DNA from: Ixodes scapularis
Taxonomy: Eukaryota > Arthropoda > Arachnida > Ixodida > Ixodidae
DNA: 64,000 nucleotides
NCBI RefSeq assembly: GCF_016920785.2
Contig: NW_024609839.1
Span: 19,221,085-19,285,084, forward strand
Reading direction: 5' to 3'
Every line of letters begins with the position of its first letter. Positions within the stretch are counted from its first letter, which is position 1. Of this stretch, positions 22,501 to 34,405 are shown one piece after another. The position numbers and the translations under genes are program-made. Below the pieces are notes generated by a model. It worked only from the letters and a program-made list of their open reading frames with translations. It had not been told where the DNA came from and made no database searches.

Positions 22501-24271
22501 ACCTTAATAAGTGCAGGGCTAATCACCGGTCAAATGATTACCTTCAAAATGATTACCTTCAACCACCGAAGAGGCGTAACGAGGCTTAGCCATAGCCAGC
22601 GTGACCAATTGGTTCGCCTTTCTGTTCTTTTTTCGCCGATATCGCGCCGAGACTAGAGCTCTGTAGAACGAAGTTCACAGACATATACAAGAAAAAGTTG
22701 GAGCACCGTTGCATTTCTATATACAGACGAACAATGATCACAGTGGCAGATAGCACGTTGAACCCAACAGCAGAGCCGGGCATGACTGATATGGCAACGG
22801 AACTGACGGATAGGGGTGCGTGACGTCACGCAGGAAGTGAGCGGGCCTTAGTTTCTAGAGGGTGTTGCTCTGGCTCCTCTCCGGATTCAGGGTAACAGAC
22901 GATTTTGCCGTTGTTTCCATAGACGGCGTGCGGCGTTCTCTGGTGCACGTTCTCTGGTGCACCGGTTGCACCGAGTGCCTGTTGGTCGCTCTTTTACATC
23001 AGCAGGATGAGTCCTGCTGACGGTCATCCTGGACCGCCAAATATTTTTCCTGGGTTCGGCCATGACTTTGCTTAGACCTAGAAACATTGATGAGAGCTGT
23101 AGTAAGGTGGTTAGTTTACAAAAAAAGCTGATTGAAATGACATGTAAATGAGAGTGGTACACCCTAGCGTGAGCCACAGCACTACCAGCTACATTCAACT
23201 GCTGTAATGAATCATCTACTTATCTGTTTCTCCCGATAGTATGCAACATGTACAACTCTTATAGGGTAATACGCACACGACAGGGAGCAGCTACTTGCCT
23301 GGCGCTCACGAGAGGTTTACCACAAGTCATCCAGTTGCAGTATTGTCTTTACAGCTAACTATAAAAGTTACTACAGGGGCAAACCTGTGTAGAATCTAAA
23401 GCTGGAGTATAGCTCCATTTCACTCTATAAAAAAGGTAAGAGATTGCACATGTTAGAGTGCATGCAGTGCAAACATAACCATAAATGTGCAATGTAGGTG
23501 CAGTCTGTGGGCGGCCCGGCAGAGGAGCACCCAGATTCGCAGGATGCGGGGGAGGCGTTCGAGGAGGAGGCAGATCGGGAGGCCTCTACCTCAACGCGTA
23601 AGATACTTTGCTTGACTAATGGGAACTAAAACTGTCAGCAACATGAACATGACCACAGTTATTACTGATCTAAACTATGTTTTCCTGCAGAAATGCCACA
23701 GCCCCGAGCATGGCAAGCCACGGTTCGACCAAGGCTGCCTTGTTGAGTCCCTCGGGTCTCTCAACAGGAGCGGCGGGTCGAGGTGGCCTTTTCGGAAGTG
23801 GCCAACCAACGGCGCCTGCTCAAGGCTAACGTAGGCTGCGACAGAAGAGGTGAGAGGTTCCAGGAACAGGTAATGTTGACAAATCCCTGAAGCACACTAA
23901 CATGATTAAATACACTTACTTCACACATACCGGTAAGCTTCCAATAGTTGGTGTCAGCAGTCTTCGTAACCTGTACGAGATGTTGGAAGTCGAGAAATCT
24001 GCAAATCATGTTTCAGATCATGCTCGGCATGGAGCAGCTGCTGGAGTGGTTGGACCAGCTGGCGCAGAACGTGGGGCAGCAGACGCAGAGCATGGACTGG
24101 ATAGCAGAGAACATCTAGGAGTGTGTCCTCTCCATGCAGGAAAACGCTGCCTTCATGCGAGAGGTCATCCTCCTGCTATCCAGCCACGCTCTGCATCAGC
24201 CTCAGCCCCAGGCCCAGCACCAGGCCCAGGCCCAGGATCTTGCCCAACCTCCTCCGGAGGATGACAACTGA
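22313..24271 (+). pseudogene. Probable Harbinger-associated Myb-like partner, 3' exons
   Basis: Spliced exons can be read on the plus strand: 23504-23597 (and its duplicate 22313-22406), 23691-23869 and 24017-24271, with canonical sites. The joined frame is acidic (EEHPDSQDAGEAFEEEAD), then basic and helical (ERRVEVAFSEVANQRRLLKA), then Gln-rich (LLEWLDQLAQNVGQQTQ), ending at TGA 24269-24271. Two in-frame stops, TGA at 23744-23746 and TAG at 24116-24118, mark it as decayed. Acidic linker plus C-terminal coiled coil is typical of the second, Myb/SANT-like protein of PIF/Harbinger elements, but the DNA-binding exon itself is not seen here. That assignment is inference, helped by the HARBI1 gene at 1486-3950. 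Confidence 0.45.
22591..23691. repeat. Tandem duplication, copy 2
   Basis: The direct repeat of 21396-22500. Copy 2 is joined to the downstream exons at 23691, so it is probably in the original arrangement and copy 1 the extra one. A ~90-base unrelated spacer separates them. Confidence 0.85.
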
Positions 24272-25072
24272 GTGTGAACCACTTTACCTTTTTTTGACTA
24301 ACATCCAACAGATTTCTTTTTATTTTGTATATATTAATTTAATGAAAATGCCCCAAGTGGGGGGGGGGGTTGCAAGAAAATCTTGCATGACCTGTCGACC
24401 TATGTTCTCTGGCGAATGTTATCTGTACATATTGTTTTATATGACAGTGCCTGAAGTGGCCGCAGCAACGTCTTTTGAGAACTGTCAACTTACATTACCT
24501 GGAGATTGTTGTTATTTATATATACTGTTTTATACGAAAGCACCTTAAGTGGTGGCAATAACATCTTTCATCAAACTCTCGCATAAAAAAACAAAAGTTT
24601 GTTTTCACTTGCACATACAGTTTAGTACTGCAATGTGTAGCAGCATTTTCGCGAAGAAAACATTTGCAATGTTTGCAAAAATTTTTATTGCTAAAAGGAT
24701 ATCTCTGTCACAATCCACCCATTAAACGACAAAAATATATCAAAATTCTATAGTCACAAAGAATACACAAAAATGTGGCGCACCTGGAAAGGAAGAACAG
24801 AATGGAGCAGAGGGGAAAATGAGATCATTTGAAAGAGAGACAAAATGATTTGGCACCTCTCGGCTCAACCACACACTTTTCCGTGGGTCGAGAGGGTTCC
24901 GTCGCCAGGAGGCCGGGCCTACTTAAGGCTCGTCCCGCTGGAGGGGGGCTCAGTCGGAGGGTAGGCACCGCGGCAGAAGGGCATCAACTTGATTCGGATA
25001 GACCCAATTAACCAGCGTGGCAGACGCGTCCGGATTCACCCTTGTACTGTTGGCGGCGACCATATTATCACC
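24272..25072 (+). other. Spacer and probable Gypsy leader
   Basis: 24272-24800 is AT-rich with no gene; it is probably the 3' region of the preceding element. From about 24850 the sequence becomes GC-rich with a TACTTAAGG box near 24920. This may be the 5' LTR/leader of the Gypsy element, but no matching 3' LTR exists in the window, so its limits cannot be set. Confidence 0.4.
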
Positions 25073-26570
25073 ATGCCGCCTAAACAGGTGGCGCCTCACT
25101 CTGACGACGACCAGAGTTCAGAGAACGAGTCGGACACTCCCGGAGTTGTCCGAGCCTTGAAGTCCCACGCACAGCGTATCGAAGATTTGGTCCACGCAGA
25201 CCGCATGGCAGCCAACCAAACCTTGGAGCGGCTGCTCCAGGATGCCCAGCGGCAACAACAGGAATCAAACAGAGAGATCGCAGACGCGGTCGCCAACGCA
25301 GTTGGGCGCGCGTTGGCCCAAGGACCACACCACGCCGGAGCTCCCCCGCCAGTCCCCCCCCCACCCCCCCCCGCAACGCAGCCCCCCCATCACAAGCTTC
25401 GGAGGACTCCGACTTCAGGGTGGCCCTGCTCCGGACTCCCAGCCCCCAATCGGCGTCCCCCCTCCCGCCGACCCCTGGCCACCTCTCTCCCAGTCGGAGT
25501 TTCAGCCCACCCCTGCGACCCACGCAGCCGCTGTCACCGGGCCGGACCCCCGATACCAGCAGCAGCCCTTTGGGCTCGCCGCCTCCGACACCGGGAGGTT
25601 TTTTGCTCCATACGAGTACCCGCCAACCCAGCCCTACAACATCCAGGTGGCTGGAAGACAGCGCATCTTCACGGTCCAGGACCCCCCCCACGAAGAGGGA
25701 CATCGCGGAGGCATTTATCCATGTCCAACATGCCGCACGCCGCTCTCCCCATATCGGCAAGCGAGAGATCACGGAACTCCAGTTACTGGAATGTTTTGTA
25801 CAGGTATGGGATTGCCGCTGCACCGGGCTCCCCAACCGGGACAAGCTCAAGATATTCGACCGAGTTAGATTACTCTATCATGTCGCTCAGTCCGGTTGGG
25901 GAGCCGCACTCGACGGCTACGCCGACCCAAGTGCTTCTCTCCTCCTCGGCCCACCAGTCCCCGCCAGGAGACCTCATCAGACAAGGGCCAACTCACCAGA
26001 GCGGGCTACAAGCCCAACCAGGACCAACAGGCCAACTACCCGCAGTCAGAGGCCCCCAACTCCCCCAAGAAACCTAAAAAGTAGCCCGCTGCACCAGGGA
26101 GCCACCGCGACTTCCGCCGTGATCCCAAGTGCACCGGCCGTAATAACGCCACCCCAGGGCCTTCCCCTGGCACCGCGTTACCCCCAGGCACCCCCTCCAG
26201 TAGAGGCAACCACCGGGCCGTGGTGCCCCACAACGTGCACATGATCTTGGCGTCCGTTGAAGACCTCGGGATGGAACAGCTGGCAGAGCTCGCCGACAAG
26301 CTGATGGAGATTTCGACTCCGGTTGCATCGGCCATCCAAACTCCTACGGACGAGATACAACAGCTCCGCGCGGATATCTCCCGCTTGACGATCGCCGTCG
26401 CGACCCTGCAGCAAGATCGCGGACGTAGCCAGTCGCGGTCCCAACAGTGCCGCCCATCCCCTTCATCAGCACGACCCGACATCTGTTGGTACCGCCGCCG
26501 CTTTGGCGATAATGCCACTAAGTGCACCACACCTTCCCACTACACGGGAAACGGAACGGCGAAGCACTAG
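25073..26570 (+). pseudogene. Ty3/Gypsy gag, frameshifted
   Basis: Starts MPPKQVAPHSDDDQSSENES with a helical stretch (IEDLVHADRMAANQTLERLL). It loses frame in the long C runs at 25345-25390. Later blocks lie in different frames: a Pro/Ser-rich middle and a C-terminal part (26220-26570; VPHNVHMILASVEDLGME, ELADKLMEI, CWYRRRFGDNATKC). That Cys/Arg ending is typical of gag C-termini in arthropod Gypsy elements. The protein would form the particle of the retroelement. Several indels make it non-functional. Confidence 0.65.
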
Positions 26571-28320
26571 AGGCGGCAAGTGCCTCGGCGACTTCGGACA
26601 GCCGCCAACGCCTCTTTTACGTCCCCTATCGCGACACCGAGCTCCGCTTCCTCGTTGATACCGGTGCCGAGGTCAGCTTACTACCGGCAACACCTAAGAC
26701 AATCGGATGTCCAGCACCTCGCAGCTCCAAGGTGTAGACGGGACGCCAATTCCCACCTACAGTGAGCGTTCGCTAACCTTGAATCTCGGTCTCCGACGGA
26801 ACTTCCGCTGGGTGTTCGTCGTCGCGGACGTGCAACATGCCATCATTGGTGCCGACTTCCTCTGACACTTCGGACGTTTGGTGGACATGGGACGAAGGCG
26901 TCTCCTCGACACAATAACTAACCTCTCCGTGTCGAGCGTAACATCCGCACTGCTTTCTCCGGCTCCGGCGCATGTCATTCCTAACCCCCCCACACAGTTC
27001 ACAACCATCTTGCGCGAGTTCCCGGACTTGACGCGCACTGGCTGTGACGAACACCCTGTGCAGCACAGCGTTTCTCACCATATTGAAGCCACCAGAGCAC
27101 CCGTCCACGCTTGACCGCGTCGTCTCGCCCCTGACAAGGTGCGAATCGCTCAACAGGAATTCCAGCACATGCTTGAATCGGGCATCGTGCGACCGTCGTG
27201 GAACTCATGGGCCTCACCAATGCACATGTTACAAAAGAAAACAGCCGGAGACGGGAGACCATGCGGCGACTACCACGCATTAAACCGCGACACGGCTCCC
27301 GACTGTTATCCAATCCCCCACATTGAAGACATAACATCCAGCCTCGACGAAGCGTGCATCTTTTCAAAGATTGACTTAGTGCATGCTTATCACCAAATCC
27401 CCGTCGCCCCGGACAACGTGCCGAAGACCGCGATCATCACGCAATTCACACTACACGAATTCGTCCGGTTGCCGTTCGCTCTTCGAAACGCCGCCCAAAC
27501 CTTTCAGAGGTTTATTGACAAGGTACTCCGGGGACTAACCTTCTGCCGTGCCTATGTCAACGACCTCCTCATCGCAAGCTCCTCACCCGCCGAGCACAAA
27601 CAACACCTCCAAGCTGTGTTCGAGCGTCTCAAGACCTACAGCATCATCATCAACACTGCCAAGAGTCAGTTCGGCGTAGATGAGCTGGAGTTCCTGGGAC
27701 ACCACATTGACCACCAAGGCATCCGTCCAGTTCCCGCGAAGGTTGAGGTGATCCAGAACTTTCCTCGCCCGTCAACACGACGCCAGCTGCGGGACTTCCT
27801 CGGAATCGTCAATTTTTATCTGCGTTTTGTTCCCCACTGCGCAACAACCCTCCAACCGCTGCAAGAATTTCTCAAAAAGAGCCACGGCAAGGCAGCCGCT
27901 TTGACCTGGGATGCCACAGCGGAGCGAATGTTCACCAAAATCAAGGCAGACATCGCCGATGCAACCCTTTTGGTGTACCCCGAGGACAACGCTCCCCTGT
28001 GCGTCATGACGGACGCTTCGGACGTTGCGATTGGAGCGGTCCTTTAGCAATGGCAAAACGATATCTGAAAGCCCATCTCCTTTTTCTCCAAGACACTGTC
28101 ACCCACCGAGCGCAGATGCAGCACCTTCGGACGAGAGCTTCTCGCCGCTCATCTGACGCTTCGCCACTTTCATCATCTCTTGGAGGGAAGAAGCTTCATT
28201 CTGACTGACCACAAGCCACTGACCTTTGCAATACAATCGCTGAAGTCGGATAGCCAAGTCCACACAACTCGGGAGCTTCGCCAGATGTCGTACATCTCGG
28301 AGATTACGACGGACGTGTGA
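26571..28320 (+). pseudogene. Ty3/Gypsy pol: protease, reverse transcriptase, RNase H start
   Basis: The protease reads YVPYRDTELRFLVDTGAEVS with the catalytic DTG, then leaves frame near 26740. Reverse transcriptase is open at 27139-28047: GRPCGDYHALNRDT, FSKIDLVHAYHQIPV, VRLPFALRNAAQTFQRFID and AYVNDLLIASSS. The catalytic YVDD box has Asn for the first Asp, which should abolish activity. A connection region (LEFLGHHIDHQGIRP, LRDFLGIVNFYLRFVP) and the first RNase H residues (CVMTDASDVAIGAVL) follow, and a TAG stops the frame at 28045-28047. RNase H pieces continue to 28320 in other frames, ending near TTDV*HVSGRYNSVADALSR. Confidence 0.85.
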
Positions 28321-28323
28321 CAC

Positions 28324-29245
28324 GTGAGCGGCCGCTACAACTCGGTGGCGGACGCCTTGTCACGCCTCTGCATCGGCGCCGCTGAACGCCCAGTGCTGGA
28401 CTTCGCCGCCCTTGCTGGTGCTCAGAAAACAGACACCGAGCTCAGCCGACTTCACATAGATACGCACTGGATGGAGCTGGGCGAGGTACCATTGTCCATG
28501 TATGACGCAGCTCTGTGGTGCGACATGTCGACGGGAACGCTTCGTCCCTTTCTTCCTGCACGCTTCCGTCAACTGGTGTTCGAGAAACTGCACTCGCTAT
28601 CGCACCCGGGCATACGGGGAACACATCATCTTGTCACCTCTCACTTCGTTTGGCCCGGCATGAATCGCGATGTTCGTCAGTGGGCTCGAGAGTGCATATC
28701 CTGTCAGCGAGCTAAGATCCAGCGACACACCATTACGCCCCTCTCCACCTCCGCGACTCCTGATGCAAGGTTCGACCAGGTCCAAGTCGACATTGTCAGA
28801 CCACTACCACCATCACAAGGCCATCGGTACATCCTCACGTACATTGATAGGTTCCCACGCTGGCCGGAAGCTGTTCCCATCTCGGACATTACCGCCGAAA
28901 CCGTCCCTCGCGCTTTTGTGTCAATTTGGATTTCACGTTTCGGAGTACGATCCATCATCACGACCGATTGCGGATGCCAGTTTGAATCGTCACTCTTCAC
29001 TCAACTGACGCGCCTGCTCGGATCAAAGCATACGGAAACAACCGCTTATCATCCGATTGTCAATGGGATCATCGAGCGGTTCCATCGGCAAATGAAGGCA
29101 GCCTTAAAAGCACACCAGCGCACCGACTGGAGTGACGTTCTGCCCTTCGTCCTTCTTGGTGTCAGGACAACGCTCAAGGAAGACCTCTCGTGCACAACAG
29201 CAGAGTTGTTCTATGGAAGAGGCGGCCAAACCGCGGCTCGCGAGC
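28324..29245 (+). pseudogene. Ty3/Gypsy integrase, 3'-truncated
   Basis: Opens with the RNase H/tether end (RYNSVADALSRL). It continues with the zinc-binding HHCC region (HSLSHPGIRGTHHL, CISCQRAK) and the DDE core: Asp in FDQVQVDIV, Asp in IITTDCGCQFES and Glu in NGIIERFHRQMK. The frame is open through KAHQRTDWSDVLPFVLLGVRT, but recognisable sequence ends at about 29245 (AELFYGR), with no chromodomain or 3' LTR. It is a 3'-truncated, inactive element. Confidence 0.85.
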
Positions 29246-30026
29246 CGCATGCGGCTTTTCGCTGGTCCAAGTGTGGCTTGCGGATCATTTGTTCACGTGT
29301 TTATGTTTGAAAGTGGGTGGGGGTGCTTAAAACCTGGGGGTTCTTAGAATCGCGAAAATACGATAGTTTCCAGCAAAACAAGTATTTTAATTACGAGAGT
29401 AATAGAGATAACCGTAATTGTCGCAACCCTCAAAAATAGCCTCAGTTTTCGGGAAAAGAAGTGTGTTAATTACACCAGTAAACATGGTACATTCAAGGTT
29501 GACAATGTGTGTGGAGCCTCCTAGGCAGTAAACTCAGCACACAAGAAAGCTTGCACTTTCATAGGGTAGTAACATAAATGTGCCTATCAACAGGGCAGAT
29601 TCAGGCCCTAAGGGAGTTCTTTTCACGAAAGAAGTGCAAGGTCAACATTTCCACTCCCCTAAAGCTATGAATCTCCCAAGGATAACAGCAGTTCTACTTA
29701 TTTCTTATGTGGTGTGCCTTAGAAAGTAAAGAATAAGTGAGCTGGAGACTTGGGACTTGTCTGCAGGTATCCTTCATCAGGCAATACCATTAAAGAACCA
29801 ACACTGCCATTTAAAACTGGACCTCACATCTGATGCAAAGTAATCCACGAGACTTGCAGGGTTCCTTGGAGACTACTCAAAACAGACTGCCCTCCTGCAA
29901 GTATGATATACTATTTACATTTCACCTATCGAAAGCGCTAAAGCAAGGATGTGCAAGCACCTGTTTATTTGCGGAGCACGGCATGCACGGCTACCTCGTC
30001 CTGCCAGGGCTTTTCGTTGCTTCCAT
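29246..30026. other. No gene recognised
   Basis: AT-rich non-coding sequence between the broken Gypsy element and a small DNA transposon. No open frame, repeat or motif was identified. Confidence 0.5.
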
Positions 30027-30028
30027 TA

Positions 30029-30932
30029 CCGTAAAATACCGAGAAAGCGCCCCCCCCAACTCAAGAGATAATTCAACCAAAATATGGGAAGGCCCTTCCT
30101 TGGTTCCGCACCAATATTCAAGATGGCGGATAAAGAAAATGGCAGCCACTAAAAGTATGCAGTCTAGACTGCAGTCTTACCAAAAACGATTTCCGTAGAC
30201 AGTTTCCTTGCGAACTTTATCCTTTTATTCGCTGTCGAAACCATCGAAGGATTCCTCAGAATCTGACCCAAAAACCAGGTCCACACACTCATCCCTCAGC
30301 TCGTCGCGGTCTTCCGGGACCACAACGCCGATGTCAGCGAGCCGATCGCTGACATCGCTGACAAAGAAGTGCTGACGGCGCGTCCAGCACTTCTTTCGCA
30401 CTCAAAAAATTCAAAAAGCGCGTCGTCCACTTTCTCGCTGAAAACGGGGGCTCCGTTTCCCAACTTGCGTCGTAACTTACACTTTCCGAAGTTCTCTTGA
30501 AGAAGCACTTCATACTTCTTGTCCCATTCGCGGATTCTCTTGCGATCAAGCTTGAACTGACGCGATGTCCAATGCACGTTCTTGCCATTCAGCCTGTGCC
30601 ACTGGACGACCTCTATCTTCTTTTGCACAGTGTACGAGCGCATAGCGCACGCAGTAACGCGACTGGTTCCGGCGCCGTCAAACAACAAAATGGCGAACAA
30701 AAGGTTCACGTGGTTCACGTTTACTTTTGGATTGGATTGGATCCCTGTCTACACATAAAAACAAAACTTCCAGAACGAAACTTTTTTCGGGGCCACCGGC
30801 AGCGGAAAAAGGGGGGAGGGGGAGGGGGAGGGGGGGGGGCGCTTACTTGGTAGTTTACGGAAATGCGAAATGTGCGGAAAAAGGGAGGGGGCGCTTACAC
30901 GAGGGGGGGGGCGATTACGCGGTATTTTACGG
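30029..30932 (-). mobile_element. Internally deleted pogo-like DNA transposon
   Basis: 904 bp flanked by a TA duplication (30027-30028 and 30933-30934). The inverted ends are CCGTAAAATACCG followed by a C-rich tract, and the complement. Inside is a minus-strand transposase remnant (30235-30643). TA target and CENP-B/pogo-type protein agree with the Tc1/mariner-pogo superfamily. Confidence 0.75.
30235..30643 (-). pseudogene. pogo/CENP-B-type transposase remnant
   Basis: Starts MRSYTVQKKIEVVQWHRLNG at 30643, a typical N-terminal helix-turn-helix (WTSRQFKLDRKRIREWDKKY) followed by RRKLGNGAPVFSEKVDDAL. It then skips the whole DDE domain. The characteristic acidic end (LRDECVDLVFGSDSEES, FDGFDSE, stop at 30235-30237) follows in another frame. 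The protein is therefore a deletion derivative that could bind DNA at most. Such products are common in MITE-like families that borrow a full-length transposase. Confidence 0.65.
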
Positions 30933-30934
30933 TA

Positions 30935-33235
30935 GAGCTTTTTCATGGTTCGGCAGAGCAACAAGTTAAGGTGTTATTGTCAACCGGCACAACGTCACGA
31001 GCATCCAAACAATGGCCTCTAGTTCAAGTAACTCGACCATTTACTTCATAGTCATAAAAAAGAATGTGCTGGATCAATTCATCCGCCTAAGTAGCCCAGT
31101 CATTCTGTTTTCGGCAGGCAACGAGAATGGATGCGAAAGGCTTGCTCAACACGAACCGCAACGACGACCAACGCTGGCTGCAGTGACTCGGCAAAGACCG
31201 TTCCAAAGTATTATCAGATCGTTTTGCTTCCTCTGGCTTTCAGCGACACAAACAAGTGTCAAGTCGTACTGCACTGCGACAACGCTGGACGAATCTACAG
31301 ACTTTAAGGCTTTCGAACAGCGCCGGCAGGGAGGTGAACCAGATGTCCCGAGTTACTTGACATGCAGATAAACAAGGCGAAAAAGAAGCTGCCTAACGCT
31401 GGACAGCTCATCGGCGAGGGCAAGATAATCCCCGCCTCGACACGGACCCCACGAGGCAAGAACTGCGGGCAGAGGTGTACGATGTGCGAAACGACGCCTA
31501 TCGAAGAGGCTTTGCAGACTGCAGCAACGCAAGAGGGAACAAACGAGGTCACGGGAGCCATCGGGTCATGCTATCGGATCTCGCAATCCCGGCAGTTGGT
31601 CGTGGAAGTTCCGGCAAAAGCACGAGCGAATGCGAGTGTTGCTGTCGTCACGGCACCGCCAAAACTTCTGTGGACTGCTAATATGGAGAATGACCTGCAG
31701 CAGTACAGGCGTCTGCTGCATCCACCCTTGCTGATGTGGTACTGTCAGGGTAACGGCAGACAACAGCATCATACATCTGCAACGTCATCGGGTGTAAAAT
31801 TGGAAGACCCCTTTTGAGGATGCCGTAAACACACCGGTCTGAGGAGCATAATGTATATTCTTGGATATTGAAAGAGAGCCCACCCAATATTAAGAGCAAA
31901 TCGGCTGAGACTATGGAGTGGGCTAATTTTCAGTGTACAATCAAGAAAAGTATTAAAAAAATTGCTATTTTTAGGTGGTGCCACTTACAAGCTTGTTATG
32001 GAGGCAGGGGGCAACAAAGCAAAGATGACTGTACTTCCAAGTCACCAATGTTCCCTTATATCCCACCATAGCGAACCAGCCACATTTACATCAAGGCCAT
32101 AATTGATCGCAACGCTACTACTTCTCAAAGTGGGCTAGCTTTCAGTGCTTAAAAAAGTATAGCAAATCAAGCCAAAAGTAGGGGTGGGCTATCTGGGGGA
32201 GGGGCATCTCTCAGGATATTACCGTAGTCACAAATTATGAGCGACTCGCAATTTGTTGCATTCAGCGTGAGATGGACCACTTCGTGACTCACGCCCAAGA
32301 AGGTACAAATTAATCATGCAAAATGTTGAAAATTCTATGCATAACTACCATAAAAAGAAGCAGTTGCCTGCTTTACTTTGACAGCCAGTTGGAATAACTC
32401 AATTAGAGCCCCAATAATGTCAAAGTAAATGAGATGATAGGCGCATTGCAGCGGGGTCCTAAGCAGCAATAGCAGATCCACGTTATCACCACAGGCTAGG
32501 CATCTTTACAGAGGACTAATTTTGTTGCATATATTAGACACCTCTTCAGAAAGAATGCAACCGAAAAATCACAAACAATGAAGGCAGGAAGAACAGCATA
32601 ATGGGACAGATGTCACTACATCAGCCAATGCAGCCCATCTTCAGTTCAGCCTTCAGTTCACTGTTCCCAACCCGGGAAAATCTACAAAACCACAAACTAC
32701 TCTGGCTGTTGGCACTCATCACCACTTCCATGAACCATTCCTTGGAAACAATTGTTTGAACCCCTTATTTGAAAATAAACTATGGGGTTGAGACTGAAAA
32801 GATTGTTGCCAAAGGCATTCCAGTCATTCCACAGAAAGGACTGGATGCAGGCAAAGAATCCACATTTGTTTTGTTTCGTAGATGTCAAGAACAGGGCTCT
32901 GGCAACACCTTAAGGTTCCACATTTTTCCAGTAAGTTGAGAAATTTATAAGCCGTCTGCAGTGTCCTTTCGTACAGGTTTTAGCTTACAGCCCTTTCCAG
33001 AAAGTCAACTATTATCAGTAGCTCCAGACTAATTGCAGACAGGTTTCCATCCGGTTAGCTGACTTGTCATTGACATGGAAGACTTCATTACCGAAAGAAA
33101 AATGTATGTAAACCACATGCAGAGGTTCGAGATTTTGCCAAGTGTGTCAAACTTGTAAATAGCCAGAGTGAAGTTTGTACACTGGCAAGACAAAAGGAGG
33201 GGTAGAGTATTTGCCTCGCTTCCTAGAGACGATTA
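30935..33235. other. No gene recognised
   Basis: Moderately GC-rich at 31010-31820 with overlapping open frames on the + strand (for example 31362-31817, 151 codons). These do not resemble any family I know and lack consistent coding features. The remainder is AT-rich. A former exon or transposon in 31.0-31.8 kb cannot be excluded. Confidence 0.4.
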
Positions 33236-33643
33236 CCGTATTCTCTAATGCATAAGACACTTTTTTTCCAAACTTTTTGGCGGTGCATCTTATAGGAATA
33301 TTTTTCTCCTTTTTGGCAAACTCTGAAGGAACTCCTGTTGATGCTGATTAGTATTTTTTTTAACTATGACGACAGCTCAATGCAAATGATGTGTCATAAA
33401 TGCAAGTCAACCTCCCAAAGCTAGAGTTCCATAACAAAAGAACAAAAAGAAAGTCAAGAGAATGAAAAAAAAGAAAGCATTTAAAGTTCTCAAGTCACGT
33501 CTTTTTGCCCGCAAATTTGGCACTTCATAAGTGTCCTCAAAGACGCGTCTTATACACAGGCGCATCTTATATACGACTTTTTACTTAGAAATTTGCGAAA
33601 AGTGGGGGGTGCGTCTTATACAACGATGAGTCGTATACACCGG
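33236..33643. mobile_element. MITE-like element with TCTTATA-rich inverted ends
   Basis: The left end reads CCGTATTCTCTAATGCATAA followed by GACACTTTTTTTCC. The right end carries GTGCGTCTTATAC...GTATACACCGG. The ends are imperfect complements, and several GCGTCTTATAC-type motifs lie inside. This resembles the ends of pogo/Tigger-like elements. No open frame. Confidence 0.5.
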
Positions 33644-34104
33644 AAAATGTGGTACCTCAAAACTAACCCGGTACTTGCCCAAGAAACTCTGAGGACTCCA
33701 GCATCGCAACTCCGGTTGGCAAAAGTCAACGAGAGAACGCCCAAATTGTTTAGTGTGCTGTTAAAGGCTGGGGAACGGACAGGCTGGGGACCGTGTTTTG
33801 ACTATATGGTGGTCATGGTTTAATGGGATCCGATTAGATAATGGCAGCGCCCAATGGAAATCCAATTCCGCCTCCAACGTGCACCTCGAGGGCCGGAAAA
33901 TAAAATGGCAAATTTAAATGACGAAAATATAAATGTATAATACTAGGTAGGAATATAAATACAAAATTAAAAATTAGAGTAAAGATGAAAGACGTTTACA
34001 ATCCCCTGTAACGCCGAATTAGAGAGCAGCTCTTGAGGAGAAGGGGAAGGTATGGAGGGGAGGCTATGCCCCTCCTCCTCTCCTGCTCGCCTCCCATTGA
34101 GGGG
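33644..34104. other. No gene recognised
   Basis: Non-coding sequence with purine-rich patches; nothing identified. Confidence 0.4.
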
Positions 34105-34405
34105 AAAATTATCCCACTAAGTTTAGCGTGGAAAATTTTAAGCTATATTTAGAGGAGAGTTTTTTCCGCTGAATTTAGGAAGGAAAGTTTTCCACTAAAT
34201 GTAGCGGAAAATTTTCCCCACTAAATTTAGTAAATAATTTCCCAACTAAATATAGCGGGGAATTTTTCACGCTAAATTTAGCGGTGAAAGTTTTCTGCTA
34301 AATATAGCGGGAATTATATTCCACTACATTTAGCGGAAAAAATTTTCCACCTAATATAGCGGGAAAAATTTCCCGCTAAATTCAGCGGGGAAAGTTTTCC
34401 GCTCA
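34105..34405. repeat. Degenerate palindromic satellite, ~30-bp units
   Basis: About ten imperfect units built around CGCTAAATTTAGCG, itself a palindrome, joined by GGGAAAATTTTCC-type palindromic linkers. The whole tract can fold on either strand. Confidence 0.75.

Noticed and set aside
31012..31817. Overlapping plus-strand frames as a host protein
   Set aside because: No domain, no consistent frame or splice structure, and composition does not favour one frame.
33440..33480. A-rich runs and simple repeats as CRISPR-like or origin signals
   Set aside because: No regular spacer-repeat structure or other supporting motif; ordinary low-complexity eukaryotic DNA.
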